NCBI RefSeq assembly: GCF_030265065.1
Contig: NC_080396.1
Coordinates: 54,453,001-54,517,000, forward strand
Source: Corythoichthys intestinalis
Taxonomy: Eukaryota > Chordata > Actinopteri > Syngnathiformes > Syngnathidae
DNA: 64,000 nt
Reading direction: 5' to 3'
How positions within the stretch are numbered: the first letter of the stretch is position 1; every line of letters begins with the position of its first letter. Positions 10,677-39,164 of this stretch are shown piece by piece. Both the position numbers and the translations under genes were made by a program. The notes beneath the pieces are model-generated. The model saw nothing but the letters and a program-made list of their open reading frames with translations. It did no database searches and was not told the origin of the DNA.

Positions 10677-12118
10677 CAGTTGTGGTCAAAAGTTTACATA
10701 CACTTGTGAAGAACATAATGTCATGGCTCTCTTGAGTTTCCAGTTATTTCTACAACTCTGATTTTTCTCTGATAGAGTGATTGGAACAGATACTTCTTTG
10801 TCACAAAAAACATTCATGAAGTTTGGTTCTTTTATGACTTTATTATGGGTGAATAGAAAAAAGTGATCAATTCTACTGGGTCAAAAATATACATACAGCA
10901 GCGCTAATATTTGGTAACATGTCCCTTGGCTATTTTCACTTCAATTAGTCGCTTTTGGTAGCCATCCACAAGCTTCTGGCAAGCTTCTGGTTGAATCTTT
11001 GACCACTCCTCTTGACAGAATTGTTGCAGTTCAGTTAAATTTGATGACTTTCTGACATGGACTTGTTTCTTCAGCATTGTCCACAAGTTTTCAATGGGGT
11101 TTAAGTCAGGACTTTGGGAAGGCCATTCTAAAACCTTAATTCTAGCCTGATTTAGCCATTCCATTACCACTTTTGATGTGTGTTTGGGGTCATTGTCCTG
11201 TTGGAACACCCAACTGCACCCAAGACCCAATCTTCGGGCTGATGACGTTAGGTTATCTTGAAGAATTTGAAGGTAATCCTCCTTCTTCATGATCCCATTT
11301 ACTCTCTGTAAAGCACCAGTTCCATTGGTAGCAAAACAGCCCCACAGCATAATACTACCACCACCTGGCTTGATGGTAGGCATGGTGTACTTGGGGTTAA
11401 AGGCCTCACCTTTTCTCCTCCAAACATATTGCTGGGCATTGTGGCCAAACAGCTCGATTTTTGTTTCGTCTGACCACAGAACTTTCCTCCAGAAGGTCTT
11501 ATCTTTGTCCATGTGATCAGCAGCAAACTTCAGTCGAGCCTTAAGGTGCCGCTTTTGGAGCAAGGGTTTCCTTCTTGCACGGCAGGCTCTCAGTCCATGG
11601 AGATGCAAAACACGCTTGACTGTGGACACTGACACCTTTGTTCCAGCAGCTTCTAATTCTTGGCTGATCTTTTTGGTGATTCTCGGTTGAATCTTCACCC
11701 TCCTGACCAATTTTCTCTCAGCGGCAGGTGATAGCTTGCGTTTTCTTCCTGATCGTGGCAGTGACAAAACAGTGCCATGCACTTTATACTTACAAACAAT
11801 TGTTTGCACTGTTGCTCTTGGGACCTGCAGCTGCTTTGAAATGGCTCTAAGTGACTTTCCTGACTTGTTCAAGTCAATGATTCGCATTTTCAGATCCATG
11901 TATGTATATTTTTGACCCAGCATATTTGATCACTTTTTCTGTTAAGCCATAATAAAGTCATAAAAGAACCAAACTTCATGAATGTTTTTTGTGACAAAGA
12001 AGTATCTGTTCCAATCACTCTATCGGAGAAAAATCAGAGTTGTAGAAATAACTGGAAACTCAAGAGAGCCATGACATTATGTTCTTCACAAGTGTATGTA
12101 AACTTTTGACCACAACTG
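10677..12118 (-). mobile_element. Apparently complete Tc1-type transposon
   Basis: Begins CAGTTGTGGTCAAAAG and ends with its complement, with TA on both sides (10675-10676 and 12119-12120). The inverted repeats run about 175 bp inward and differ at only one or two bases by eye. They have the outer and inner direct-repeat motifs typical of the IR/DR group that includes Sleeping Beauty-type elements. The single gene inside is uninterrupted. The near identity of the arms suggests a young insertion. Confidence 0.93.
10904..11923 (-). CDS. Tc1-type transposase, full length
   Basis: A 339-residue transposase that would cut and paste its own element at TA sites in the nucleus. It has the family's usual length (about 340) and reads through without a break. 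Residues 1-60 hold the first paired-like helix-turn-helix (SGKSLRAISKQLQVPRATVQ). A GRKRKLS hinge follows near 59-65, then the second helix-turn-helix with VSVSTVKRVL at 97-106. The catalytic triad is visible: D152 in WSDETKIELFG, D243 in [10 protein letters not shown] and E278 in [11 protein letters not shown], which is the DD34E spacing. A glycine-rich PGGGSIMLWG box lies at 186-195. All known landmarks are present; whether it is active cannot be judged from sequence alone. Confidence 0.93.
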   Translation of the reverse strand: MLGQKYTYMDLKMRIIDLNKSGKSLRAISKQLQVPRATVQTIVCKYKVHGTVLSLPRSGRKRKLSPAAERKLVRRVKIQPRITKKISQELEAAGTKVSVSTVKRVLHLHGLRACRARRKPLLQKRHLKARLKFAADHMDKDKTFWRKVLWSDETKIELFGHNAQQYVWRRKGEAFNPKYTMPTIKPGGGSIMLWGCFATNGTGALQRVNGIMKKEDYLQILQDNLTSSARRLGLGCSWVFQQDNDPKHTSKVVMEWLNQARIKVLEWPSQSPDLNPIENLWTMLKKQVHVRKSSNLTELQQFCQEEWSKIQPEACQKLVDGYQKRLIEVKIAKGHVTKY

Positions 12119-12120
12119 TA

Positions 12121-13001
12121 TTCTTTTGTTTCATATACATGAGCATTGTGTAGTACATTGTGGTGTGCATTTCATTTGTTAACATTTAGAGTCAAACGTA
12201 GTTACATTATTGCGATGCCGCAAAATGACAGCACCCCAACGGCTGCTTAAATAGCCCGCCTAGAACTTTCTTTACCAAATTGGATGTTGACTTTAGAATA
12301 CAAACACCCTTACTAAGAACTAATCATAAACCAAAATGTGCTTCTATGGAAAAAAAAAAAAAAAAAAAAATCTGCAGGAGCAGTAAATGAGTCATATTGA
12401 AAATAGCCTCAAACAATGTATGCATTAATTTGATAATCAACAGATATAGGTAGGCCACAGTATGTATGCTTTCGTTTATTTTGATTACGTATGGTTATTA
12501 TGTAAATGGCCATCTCTGGACTGATTGTCAATCAATTGAATAACCATTCAAACGAAGTAATTACCCTTGAAAGTAAACTTTAGGAGAAAACAAGCTAAAA
12601 TTGCTATTCAACATTCAACTGAATGAGTATGTCTAAAAACTTTTGAACAAGGGTGTAATTAATAAGCACTGAGACAAAAAACAAACAAACAAACAAATAA
12701 ATAAATAAAAAATACAAAAGAATACGGCTCAGAGGATGAATGCATTTACGTCCCTATGATGGGGGCAGGGGTGGACACGCTCAGCCCACCCAAAGAAAAC
12801 TGGATGTAGTACTAACAGCAGTCTGGGCACTGCGTATGGTATCCCATTCATATAGTACTGATGCATTCTGAGTTTTAACCTTTGCGTTGTTACCTCCTCT
12901 TTAACCTTAAAAAATAAAAGAAAAAAGAAAAAAAAAGAAAGAAAAAAAAACTAAATGTTGGTTTTGTTCCCAGGGGGCGCTACACACATTTAAGCATATT
13001 T

Positions 13002-13035
<34 letters not shown>

Positions 13036-13527
13036 ACATTTTATCTAAGTTTTCACCAGTGTTACTCTGGCTGTTGAGTTGGTGAGTTTTGAAGCATTCT
13101 GAGGGGGTCAAAGTAGGGCTCAAAGCGTCGGCATGAAAAGAATGACTGCTAGGGGGCGCTACATAGTGTATTTGGAATTTGTCTTTACACGGTATCAAAG
13201 ATTGCACCTGTCTTGACCTGCCTGCCGATTCTGGTGCATTTTGAAGCATTCTAAGGGGGTCAAATTGAGCTCAAAGGGGCTGCGGAACAAAGAATAACTA
13301 TAATAATGAGCTCAAAGGGGCTGGATGTGTTCCAACTAAATCAAATAAAATCAAATAAAATTTTATTTGTTTAGAGACCAAATCACAACAACAGTTATCG
13401 CAAGGAGAAAAAAAACAAGTTTTAAGGTGCAGTAGACGCTGGATTTCGACCTACTTCAGCATTGTAGTTTTTTTTTTTTTGCCCCCCCAGATAAGACTAA
13501 TGCCCATCCACACCTGGCATTCTGGCG
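12121..13527. other. Intergenic AT-rich stretch
   Basis: The space between the Tc1 copy and the next hAT element. It holds poly(A)/poly(T) runs (12352-12370, 13005-13031), short (CAAA)n/(TAAA)n runs near 12680 and the two-copy unit described separately. No gene is visible. Confidence 0.5.
12963..13310. repeat. Two diverged copies of a roughly 180-bp unit
   Basis: The phrase GGGGGCGCTACA occurs at about 12974 and 13151. Each is followed at similar spacing by TTTTGAAGCATTCT, GGGGGTCAAA and GAGCTCAAAG or GGGCTCAAAG, and then by an AAAGAAT(G/A)A motif. This is a tandem pair, probably a remnant of a longer fish minisatellite-type repeat. Confidence 0.5.
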
Positions 13528-14387
13528 CAGTGGCGGTCCTGGCTACTTTCGCGCCCTGGGCGAACCACCCCATCAGCCCCCCCCCCGCCGACATCCAAAC
13601 TACCCCCCCCCCCCCCCCCCCGCCGACATCAAACACAAGAATGTTTTACGTTTTTTACGTTATTTTATTAAAATAGTCTATCCCCCGCCCCCCTCCTTGC
13701 TTTTCCTCTGAGAGTGAGTGAGACTCGTCCTGATCACTCACTCTGCAGTTGCGAGCAGCTGATCCCCCTCCCGTCTCCCCCTGCCTTTTCTTCTGACTAA
13801 AGCCTAGTCCGGGCCTAAAAAATCCAGCCCCACCCGACACGGCCCGCTGGTATTGAGGCCCGGCCCGACCCGGCCCGAACCCGATCAGATAACTAGATTT
13901 GCAGGCCCCAGCCCGAAAAAACCTGATTTAAAAAAAAAAAAAATTGTTGGAGTGACGCGAAAAAAACCCCGCATCAATTTATTTTCATTTCTTCGAGTTG
14001 GCAGAAAAAAACGCAAGTTTTCTTAATGTTTAAATAGTTTACATATTTTTATATCATTTTAAAAACATTTACACAACGAAATAACGCTGGGAAAGTTTAA
14101 TATTTTTTTTTTAAAAATGCGGTTTTGCAGACACACAGAGGAGAAGATTCAAAAGGATCGCATTTGTGTTGCCTTTGTGTGCATAAATAAGTGTCTTTCG
14201 TAACGAATTCACAGTTGTCAGAAAAAAAATGCAAGTTTACTCAATATCTAAATAGTCTACATATTTTTATGAGAATTATAAAAGCATTTATACAACGAAA
14301 TAACACTGGGAAAGTTTGTTAAATATATTTCTGAGTGTGTGGGATATTGTTCTCACATGGACGCGCCTCTGACGAGAAGGAACAGCG

Positions 14388-14424
<37 letters not shown>

Positions 14425-15279
14425 ACAAATGCTTTGAAATAATATTCTTTATTGTAATGACAACGGTGACAACGATACCAAAAATAAATTATTAAAAAAA
14501 AATACAAATGAAATAAAAGCTTTTAAACTGCGGGCTGGCCTTGACTGCAGTCTGCAACTTGCGGCCTCATGTCCTTCTCTTTATTCCTGTGAAATAAGGG
14601 AAATAACTATAGACCGGCTCGGGCTAAAAATGGCGATTTGAACAGCAGGATATTATGGCTTACTTACACTGTTTATATTTTTTGGTCGTCGTCGTGCAGG
14701 AATAAGATTGCGTCCACTGGCAGGTTTCAGTGACGTTCTCCGCTGATCTATTGCGCGGCCTGCAGCGCTGAAAACTCTCTCGCAGCTGCTGCGGCTGGTG
14801 ATTGCAGGGATGCACAATACTTTTTCTTGCCAACTTGGAAAGTTTTGGGTATATATTTGTTGCATTCGACGAAGCCGACACAGTTTTTTGTTGTATCTTC
14901 CACGATCAATTGAAATTCTTTCCACACCTCACTCCTACCGGTGCATTCTTGCCTCTTCCATTCGCCCGTCTTCAGTTTGTTTTTAACTTCTCGCTGCTCC
15001 ATATTGAAAAAGAAGTACCACGAGGATGAGGAGTTGTGTACACGCGCAAGTGCTACAGCGGGAGGGCAAGAAGAAAAAGCGGGCGGCGCCACGGCGTTCA
15101 TGTGCGTGCATGCACAAGCAAAAGCGCAATACAGAGAGCCTGCTATTTTTTTTTAATATATAATTTATTAGTCCGGCATGGCACGATTTTTTTTTTTTTT
15201 CTCGAGGGCGCTTGTGCGCCCCCAAATAGATTGCGCCCTGGGCGGTCGCCCACATTGCCCATAGCAAAAACCGCCTGTG
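13528..15279 (-). mobile_element. hAT element with internal deletion, 8-bp duplication
   Basis: Ends CAGTGGCGGT and the complement of CACAGGCGGT are flanked by perfect TTCTGGCG copies at 13520-13527 and 15280-15287. Subterminal TTGCGCCCTGGGCG-like phrases occur on both sides. It carries the two ends of a minus-strand hAT transposase brought close together: a BED-finger-like start at about 15003-14860 and a C-terminal domain at about 14653-14860. It also holds long poly-C, poly-A and CCCGGCCCGA-rich stretches. A non-autonomous deletion derivative. Confidence 0.8.
14653..15003 (-). pseudogene. hAT transposase remnant, N- and C-terminal pieces
   Basis: The 5' piece reads MEQREVKNKLKTGEWK, then a WKEFQLIVED segment and a C-x4-C pair. 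This suits a degenerate BED-type zinc finger. The 3' piece reads CIPAITSRSSCERVFSAAGR, then RRTSLKP, the hAT C-terminal dimerisation motif (normally S-x-x-x-E-R-x-F-S-x-A-G). The large catalytic middle is missing, and the two pieces lie in different frames with respect to each other. Confidence 0.65.
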
Positions 15280-15287
15280 TTCTGGCG

Positions 15288-16482
15288 ACACCACTGGCCA
15301 CGAGACAAAATATTAATTATAAATTAAAATAAATAAATAAGCTCTAATATAACTACCAAATTTCATTTTATCTGTTCACAAATGACGATGGAGTAGCTAT
15401 TTAGTGCTACTCCAAAAAAGAAAAAAGCGACTTTAGAACTCCCTTTTGTGAGTCTACCAAACATGTCAGCCTCAACGAAACTCACAGCGACATTGTCTGG
15501 TCTTTCCCAGAACTTCCATTTACACAAAATAATGAAAACTTTATTCCTGTACTACAGTTACATAATTTCATGTACTACAATGACATAATTTCATACACTA
15601 TAATTACATAATTGTATTTAATACAATTATGCACATTGAAATACAATGTATTTCAATCACAAGTGATATTCGTATTACCGCTATTGCTTCTTCGTCCTCG
15701 TCTTGGTTTTCTTCCCCGTTTTCCACATCCGACGACACATCTTCCTCGTCCATTTGGTTCAGTCATCTGCAATTCGGTTTCAGCCAGAGAGGAAATGTTA
15801 GTTTTGGATTACATTTATTTTCAGTCAAGGATTGGCCCCGTTTTAGAAATGAGGACGGCGAGTGTTGTCCGTTGCCATGGTAACAGACTGCCGCACAATG
15901 TGACGCAACTGATACGTCAGGGTTCCCATTGTACTTCGCAGTACAAGGTTACAGAAGGCAAAAAAAAAAAAAAAGTGTTACAGAAGACATCTAGGAAACA
16001 ATTTCCCATGTTTTGAGAGTGCACCTATGCTCAAACAATCTTTTCAACTCGAAACTTGATCCCTAATTGAAAATTTTAGACGTGTTTTGTTTGGCCCATT
16101 TTACAAGGGATAACTTCGTTTTTGTTTTGCTAAAATTCTTATCCATTGTGTCAAGTTTGAAAGTTATAGGTCACATTTTTATGTCTTATTAAAATATTTC
16201 TGACATTGGATTGAAAGAAGGTTGGAAGGACCTCCAGACTGCAGTTTGTGACATGGAAACAATTCACGGAAAAACCTTGGGGTTGTTTTATATACATGTA
16301 CTAATTTGCCGTAATCTTTTACCTTCCAGGTCTTTGAAGTTGAATGATAATGCAGATTGGAATTGAGCACATCTATGTAAATGTTTTCACATGTAAGGAA
16401 TCACCAGTTTTGCTTGGAATTCAGTACTGTATAAACGACAAGTCTAGAAATGGCCGGTGACTAGAGGTATTCAGTACCTTAC
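15288..16482. other. AT-rich stretch 3' of the RBM gene
   Basis: No recognised gene. A minus-strand open stretch near 15670-15760 reads an acidic MDEEDVSSDVENGEENQD segment that I cannot place in any family, and it has no supporting context. If the last exon of the RBM gene exists it should lie here; a possible acceptor before TACTGAATTCC at about 16421 would give a very short terminal exon but is not convincing. Confidence 0.35.
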
Positions 16483-28997
<12,515 letters not shown>

Positions 28998-29421
28998 ACC
29001 GACCCACTGACGCTAATCGATATCTTTGTTCAACAGCATGAATAACCTGAAGGTATAACAGGATTTGGAAATATAAACAACGCAGAAACTCATCATAGCA
29101 TTTTGTGGAATGGGGTAGTGGGAAAAAGGTAGTACTCGTTTTACTGCGTGATGTGTGCACTCGGTTATCCTTTACCCTTGTTTTGTCACCAGTTTCGCTG
29201 ATGCAGTAGTGTACAAGGGATCAGAGACGGGATGAGATTCTGTACTACTATAAGGAACGCTACAGATAAAAGTACAGAGCCTTTAAAAAAAACAATGACG
29301 TATGGCGGTCATCTTTTAGCCAACAAGCTAACTAGCCTGAGGTAGGCTAACAAGTTGTCCAGGATAGTTCTCAGTAAACGCAGACATGACAACAGACAGA
29401 TGGAATTTGGCGAAAGACTTA

Positions 29422-29640
29422 CCAATTTTTCATGAAGGGGACTCCTATCAAATTAACACACCTAGGCCCACAGTAACTTGAATGTTTTAAATTCCGGTAG
29501 AACACTAGAAAATGGCCACAGCAGGCAACATTTCAGTGGGGCGGAACAGTTTCCAAACCTGATCCATGATTGGACAATAGCTTTATATTAACTGCACGAA
29601 AATTAAGAACGGTCAACCACCATCCAATCAGCGATATGCA
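29422..29640 (-). promoter_or_regulatory. Probable RBM gene 5' UTR exon and promoter
   Basis: A good splice donor, GTAAGTCTTTCGCC, lies at 29421 reading downward, about 420 bp upstream of the coding start, so 29422 to about 29500 is a likely untranslated first exon. On the minus strand CCAAT boxes occur upstream: the complement of ATTGG at about 29570 and a plus-strand CCAAT at about 29622. No TATA box is obvious. The region to about 30480 is richer in CG dinucleotides than its surroundings. Confidence 0.5.
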
Positions 29641-30830
29641 TGTCTTGAACTGTTGGTTGCAAAGAAATCACGTATATAATGCTAGATAGAGAAGCGCGCT
29701 GTGAGCCAGCGGGGATAGGCGACGGACGCTGTCCACGGGACGGGCGTCGTCACTCGTAGGCCATTATGCCCAGCTTCCATTCATGAAACTGCTAAGCTTT
29801 CGACCCATTTTCAAACGGCTTGGTTTGTCATAAACGTCAGTGATTCATATTTATAGTTTTTAAAATGCAAACGCTGATACCGTAAACGAGGGAGTTTTTT
29901 TTATATCCAGCGATGAAGTTGGAGGCAGTAATGAAGCGTCGGAGCTACTCCTGTTCTGGTTTGTTTACATCCGTGGTACACTCAAAATGGCGCATGGGGG
30001 CGTGTCCGCTAGTTTGGGCACGTGACTGACAAAGACCGATTTTACCGCACACAATAAATGTAACTTCCTCTCAAAATCCAGTTCGAGTCATAGCCATGGA
30101 AATACGGGTTGTGTAGACGGTTTGCAAATCCGTCCAGAATTTGTCGGCCGCCCTTCAAAGTCCTACGACGAAAGACGGCTCCAAGTTCCTACTACACCGC
30201 CGAAAGAGATATCTTGCCTTAAATAAGATATCTATGGTCGATGTGGTGGTACTCACTACCATGATGTGACGTATCACTGCATTTCGAGCCATGATGGGTT
30301 CAGTGATGGAAAATTATTCTAAACCGGTTGGGTGTTAGGCACACCTGACTTGTGCAAGACACTTGCGTACATAAAAACTTTAAACGCTGTGAACGTATAG
30401 GTAAAACAACATCAGCCGTCCAGCTCAAGTTTTAGTGTTGCGCATGCGCGGACTCCGCGGAATTCGTCACTTTCCTCTCGGGCTGCATTGGCGCTAGTTA
30501 TTTACGCGATAAATTCCGACATAAAACATTATTCTTCACACATGCTCGACAGGTTGAATAACAGTAAATTTTGTGCCTTTTAATGCAACTCTCACCCTGC
30601 CCCAAATTTCGGAAGATTTAAATGCAAATGCAGTCCATTTGCCACTGTCACGATTGGACTTTATTGACTTCTCACAAAAAAATAACGAGTTACAGCAGTT
30701 TCGCTTGCAAATGGACCCCTAACGATTTACCTGGTTGCGTAAATTCCAGATGATACTTCGGAGATCCTAATGTGAACGACAAACATCAATACAGTATTTG
30801 TAAGTATGTATCCCTTTTGAATAAAATATG
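29641..30830. other. CG-richer stretch between the RBM and RhoA genes
   Basis: No coding exon was recognised. It holds CG-rich patches (29700-29760, 29980-30190), and an NRF1-like palindrome GCGCATGCGC at 30440-30449. It may contain part of the RBM promoter region. Confidence 0.4.
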
Positions 30831-32113
30831 CACTTGCTTTAAACAGAAAACCCAAATACCAGCTTTATTTGAGGAAACAAACAAAAAATCCGAGCGGTGA
30901 CAAAGAAACAAAACCTCTGGTATATAATAGTGCCCTTCAAACTTTGCACCCCAAGCTTGAACCCTTCAATGAATAAAATGACACTATGGTTACAATTGAG
31001 GGTGAACTAAACATAATAGCAGGATTAATTAAGAGTTAAAACATAGAAAATTATACTTAACATTAGAAAGTCAAAATAAAATAGCGACAATCATCAAAGG
31101 ATTCTGATCAAGTCAAAAGTAAACACCGTAATGTCCGTTAATGGCCTTGTGAGACATAAGTCCTTGAAATTGATTGTGTCAATTTATTAACAACGTCATG
31201 ATTTTTTTTTACCAATTAAGTCAAATCTTATATGTGCACCCACACCAAAGGTCCTAAAAGTCAGAAGACGATTAACCTGACAATAAGTACCTCGATCTAT
31301 TTATATGGTCTTTCATAAAGTCGAGGTTTCAATATCTATCTTCAGAGGCTGTAAATTCCTTTCACCAGCTTTCAGGATTAATTTTGGCATGGAAATAAGG
31401 GGTTTAGGTCTGTGTCACAGAATGCCTTTCAATGCACATAGTACATAGACAATATACCAACGTACACACATTCACTGCATGCAGACCCGCACTGGAGAAA
31501 TCAAAGCACCCAATGGTCGCACACTCATACACTACTGTATAGTTATTTGTGTGGGGAAAAACTCATACAATCTGGTTTAGGCATCCCCCTGCATAGCGCC
31601 TGAGTCAGGACATAGGTCAACAACAGAGTAAAAAACACCACACTACAAATGAGGACTACTACCTCACCGAAGTTCTGAATGCTTTCCTCTCTTACTCAGC
31701 CCATTTGTGCTCTCAAGGCACTATGTGTAGGTGACACTGTAGAATTAAAAACCCTTGGACGTTGTCCTAATTGAAAACCCTTTCTATATCAATTTTTGAC
31801 CTGTCAGATATCTCCTTAGTCTTTGGCCTGCTAGACCTTTTTTTGTCTTTCTTCCTATCATGGCACATTAGAACCCCACAATTATTGTACTGTACCCCTC
31901 CCTCCCCATCAGTCCATCTGACTTTTAAAAAGTCCTTATTAGACCCAAGTTAAATGTTATATACAGGCCAGGGACCGATGTTTCTATGACAGTCAAATTG
32001 TGTCAAATCTGCCTGAGCTTTCAGAGTGTGTGATCAGAAATTTTTGGGCCCTCCCCAACAATCAATTCTTAATGCGAGCTCTGCATCTGGGTTACTTCCC
32101 ATTCTTCCGCTGC
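30831..32113 (-). other. Likely RhoA 3' untranslated region
   Basis: Stretch directly downstream of the RhoA stop codon with no repeats recognised. A minus-strand polyadenylation signal (AATAAA, seen as TTTATT on the plus strand) lies at about 30863-30868. That would give a 3' UTR of about 1.25 kb. The end is inferred. Confidence 0.5.
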
Positions 32114-36963
<4,850 letters not shown>

Positions 36964-37058
36964 CTACAGAAAAGATTTCAAGACAAGGTCAGGAACAGGA
37001 CTTAACTACTTACTCGCCATTTTCGTTAGAGACAGTTTAAAATGCTTAATGTAAGATA

Positions 37059-38127
37059 CAGTGGTACCTCGACATACAATCACTTCGACACACGATCTTT
37101 TCGACATCCGACGTAAAGTTTGACTCGCCATTTGTTTCTACATCTGACGACATGCTCGAAATACGATTTTTGACAGCGCCGCAGTTTCTTTGTTTTGCCG
37201 GAAGACCGACCCACGGCTGATTTTCTTGTGAGAGAAATCAATCCAAAAAGGTTAGTGCAGGTGGAGAAAAAAAAGGTGACACTTACCATTTAAATGAAGA
37301 TGTCAATGATTGCTAAATATAAACATGGTGTATGCATCCATGAACTGGGTCGACAATAGGGCCATAGAATGTCGATCTTGGCTGGCGGTTCTCCTATGTT
37401 TGCCAGTCTTTATAAGTTAAGGCAGGGCTGGGCAAACCGGTCCTCAAGGACCGCAGTGGGTCCTGGTCTTTGTTACAACTGATCAAGCACAGGCAGTTTA
37501 ACCAATAATATGTCCGGGGAAACAAGATGCAACTGATTGCACTTGTATGACACCAAATTGGTGAAAAGGTTACCTTTTGATAGGTTACAACGAAAACCCG
37601 CCCCCACTGCGGCCCCTTGTGGAATAGTTTGCCTACCCCTTTGTTAAGGTGACAATATTGTGGTAACATCGACAAAGAAATCACCAGCTTCGTCAGGTTT
37701 CTAATCATTTATTCCATCAACTCGCCTAGTGTCCGCTGGTTTTGACACCAGCATCAAAACAAAGTAAAATAGAACCGCGCTCTCTTGCTCACCGTCACAC
37801 CAGCCAAGCGGTGTGTTCAGATACAGCAAAAAAAGTCAGCCACATTAGAACCCGATTCGTTACATTATTATTGGTGTTATTATTACTATTATTATGTTAT
37901 TGTAATTCTGATTTTTATTCATAATTTATTTGTTTTGCTCTTTGTAATTGCTATCTGCAATAGTAACAGAAGTATTTATTAAGGATTTAGTGTATGTTTT
38001 TGGGCTGTGGAACGAATTAATGGAATTATAATGTATTCTTATGGGAAAATCCTGCTCGACATCCGACCATTTCGACTTACAAACAAGGTCCTGGAACGAA
38101 TTAACTTCATATCTAGAGATACCAATG
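37059..38127. mobile_element. Mariner-type MITE with CAGTGGTACCTCGA ends
   Basis: Left CAGTGGTACCTCGACATAC and right end complement CATTGGTATCTCTAGATATG have TA on both sides (37057-37058, 38128-38129). The interior has CGACATCCGAC and CGACTTAC phrases near both ends, typical of this common fish element. A hAT MITE lies inside at 37423-37641. Confidence 0.7.
37423..37641. mobile_element. hAT MITE, sister of the copy at 19505
   Basis: Starts CAGGGCTGGGCAAACCGGTC and runs parallel to 19505-19737 throughout (GGACCGCAGTGGGTCCTGGT, CAACTGAT, GATTGCACTTGTA, CCCACTGCGGCCC). Flanked by AGTTAAGG and TGTTAAGG, an 8-bp duplication with one mismatch. Confidence 0.8.
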
Positions 38128-38279
38128 TATGAACAAATTTCAGACAAAGAGAATATTTTTTATTGCGTCAGTGAGGAACAAGATGGAGGAATAGGCTTAA
38201 TGTGTGAAAACAGCCGCAACACCGGCTAATAGTTTTGATACTTTTAAAGGTTGGAGTGGGTATTAAGATAGATTCATTA

Positions 38280-38640
38280 AACTCGTTCACTGTCATTGAC
38301 GACAATAGACGCCAAATCCCTTTTAACTGCAAAGGGTAGCAGTGAATGTTTCGGCACCATTAATGGCGGTAGATGTACAATCAATTTGAACTAAGATGTT
38401 TGGTTCAAATGGATTGGATAATACAGCTATCCCTGTAATGGCAGCCACTGAAATCGGTAATTGATCCATTTCAGATATTAGGCAGCACTGCCCCTATGCC
38501 CCCACATTGAGTCTTTTACATAGACCGTCCCCTTTTCTGTGGTTGAAGCCCGTTTTTAGCCTTAATCATACAAGTTGTTTCATTCCATTGCAGTGAAATT
38601 TTTGACAAGACACGTAATATGATTCAAGTAAAATACTTAA
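38280..38640. repeat. Degraded fish repeat with TTGACGACAATAGACG phrase
   Basis: CTGTCATTGACGACAATAGA followed by CGCCAAATCCC is a phrase seen in many fish intergenic repeats. Here it lies in an AT-rich stretch with no coding potential; the edges are uncertain. Confidence 0.35.
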
Positions 38641-38678
38641 AACGATGAGTATTATTTAAATGACTGTAGTATAATAGC

Positions 38679-39133
38679 TAGTGCTGCAACAATTAATCGA
38701 TTAACTCGAGCAAACGATTAGAAATAAGCTTTGAATCAACTTTTGCTACTTCGAGGATTCGTTTAATCAAAGTGGCCTTGTAATGGTTTGTTTTTTTAAG
38801 TGTTTGCATTTAGTTTTGTTGATTTTTGTGGATACACTGCCTCCGAGTGGCAACAGTAAATATGGCATAACTCATCTAACATGGCTGGATCCAGCTGCCC
38901 CCTGTTAAGACCAACATAAGGTTGTAAGTTTTTGTTTAAGTTAATATGATTGTTTATCCATTTGTAATTTAGTTTAGAGGTATTTTTTGCATTTTTTGTG
39001 GGGATATGTGTTTGAACGATTTAAGAGCCTTTTTAAAAAATGTTACAATTTTCACCATCAGATATCTGATAGTGAAATCTATGCTAATTGATAGATTAAT
39101 CGATTACTTAAATTATCGAAAGCTGCAGCCTTA
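38679..39133. mobile_element. hAT MITE with TAGTGCTGCAAC ends
   Basis: Left TAGTGCTGCAACAATTAATC and right end complement TAAGGCTGCAGCTTTCGATA; ATTAATCGATTA phrases are mirrored at both ends. Flanked by ATAATAGC (38671-38678) and ATAATGGC (39134-39141), an 8-bp duplication with one mismatch. Confidence 0.8.
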
Positions 39134-39164
39134 ATAATGGCTCTAATTTTAAAATGGGACCCAA

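Noticed and set aside
15036-15332. Open frames at the right end of the hAT element
   Set aside because: Low-complexity and overlapping the transposase remnant on the other strand; no support as genes.
16385-16421. Very short terminal exon of the RBM gene after a TTTATACAG acceptor
   Set aside because: It would leave an intron of about 60 bases and a tail unlike the conserved RBM C-terminus.
29912-30010. Plus-strand start MKLEAVMKRRSYS as a first exon of a divergent gene
   Set aside because: Short, no donor at a sensible place and no family match; a divergent gene would need transcript evidence.
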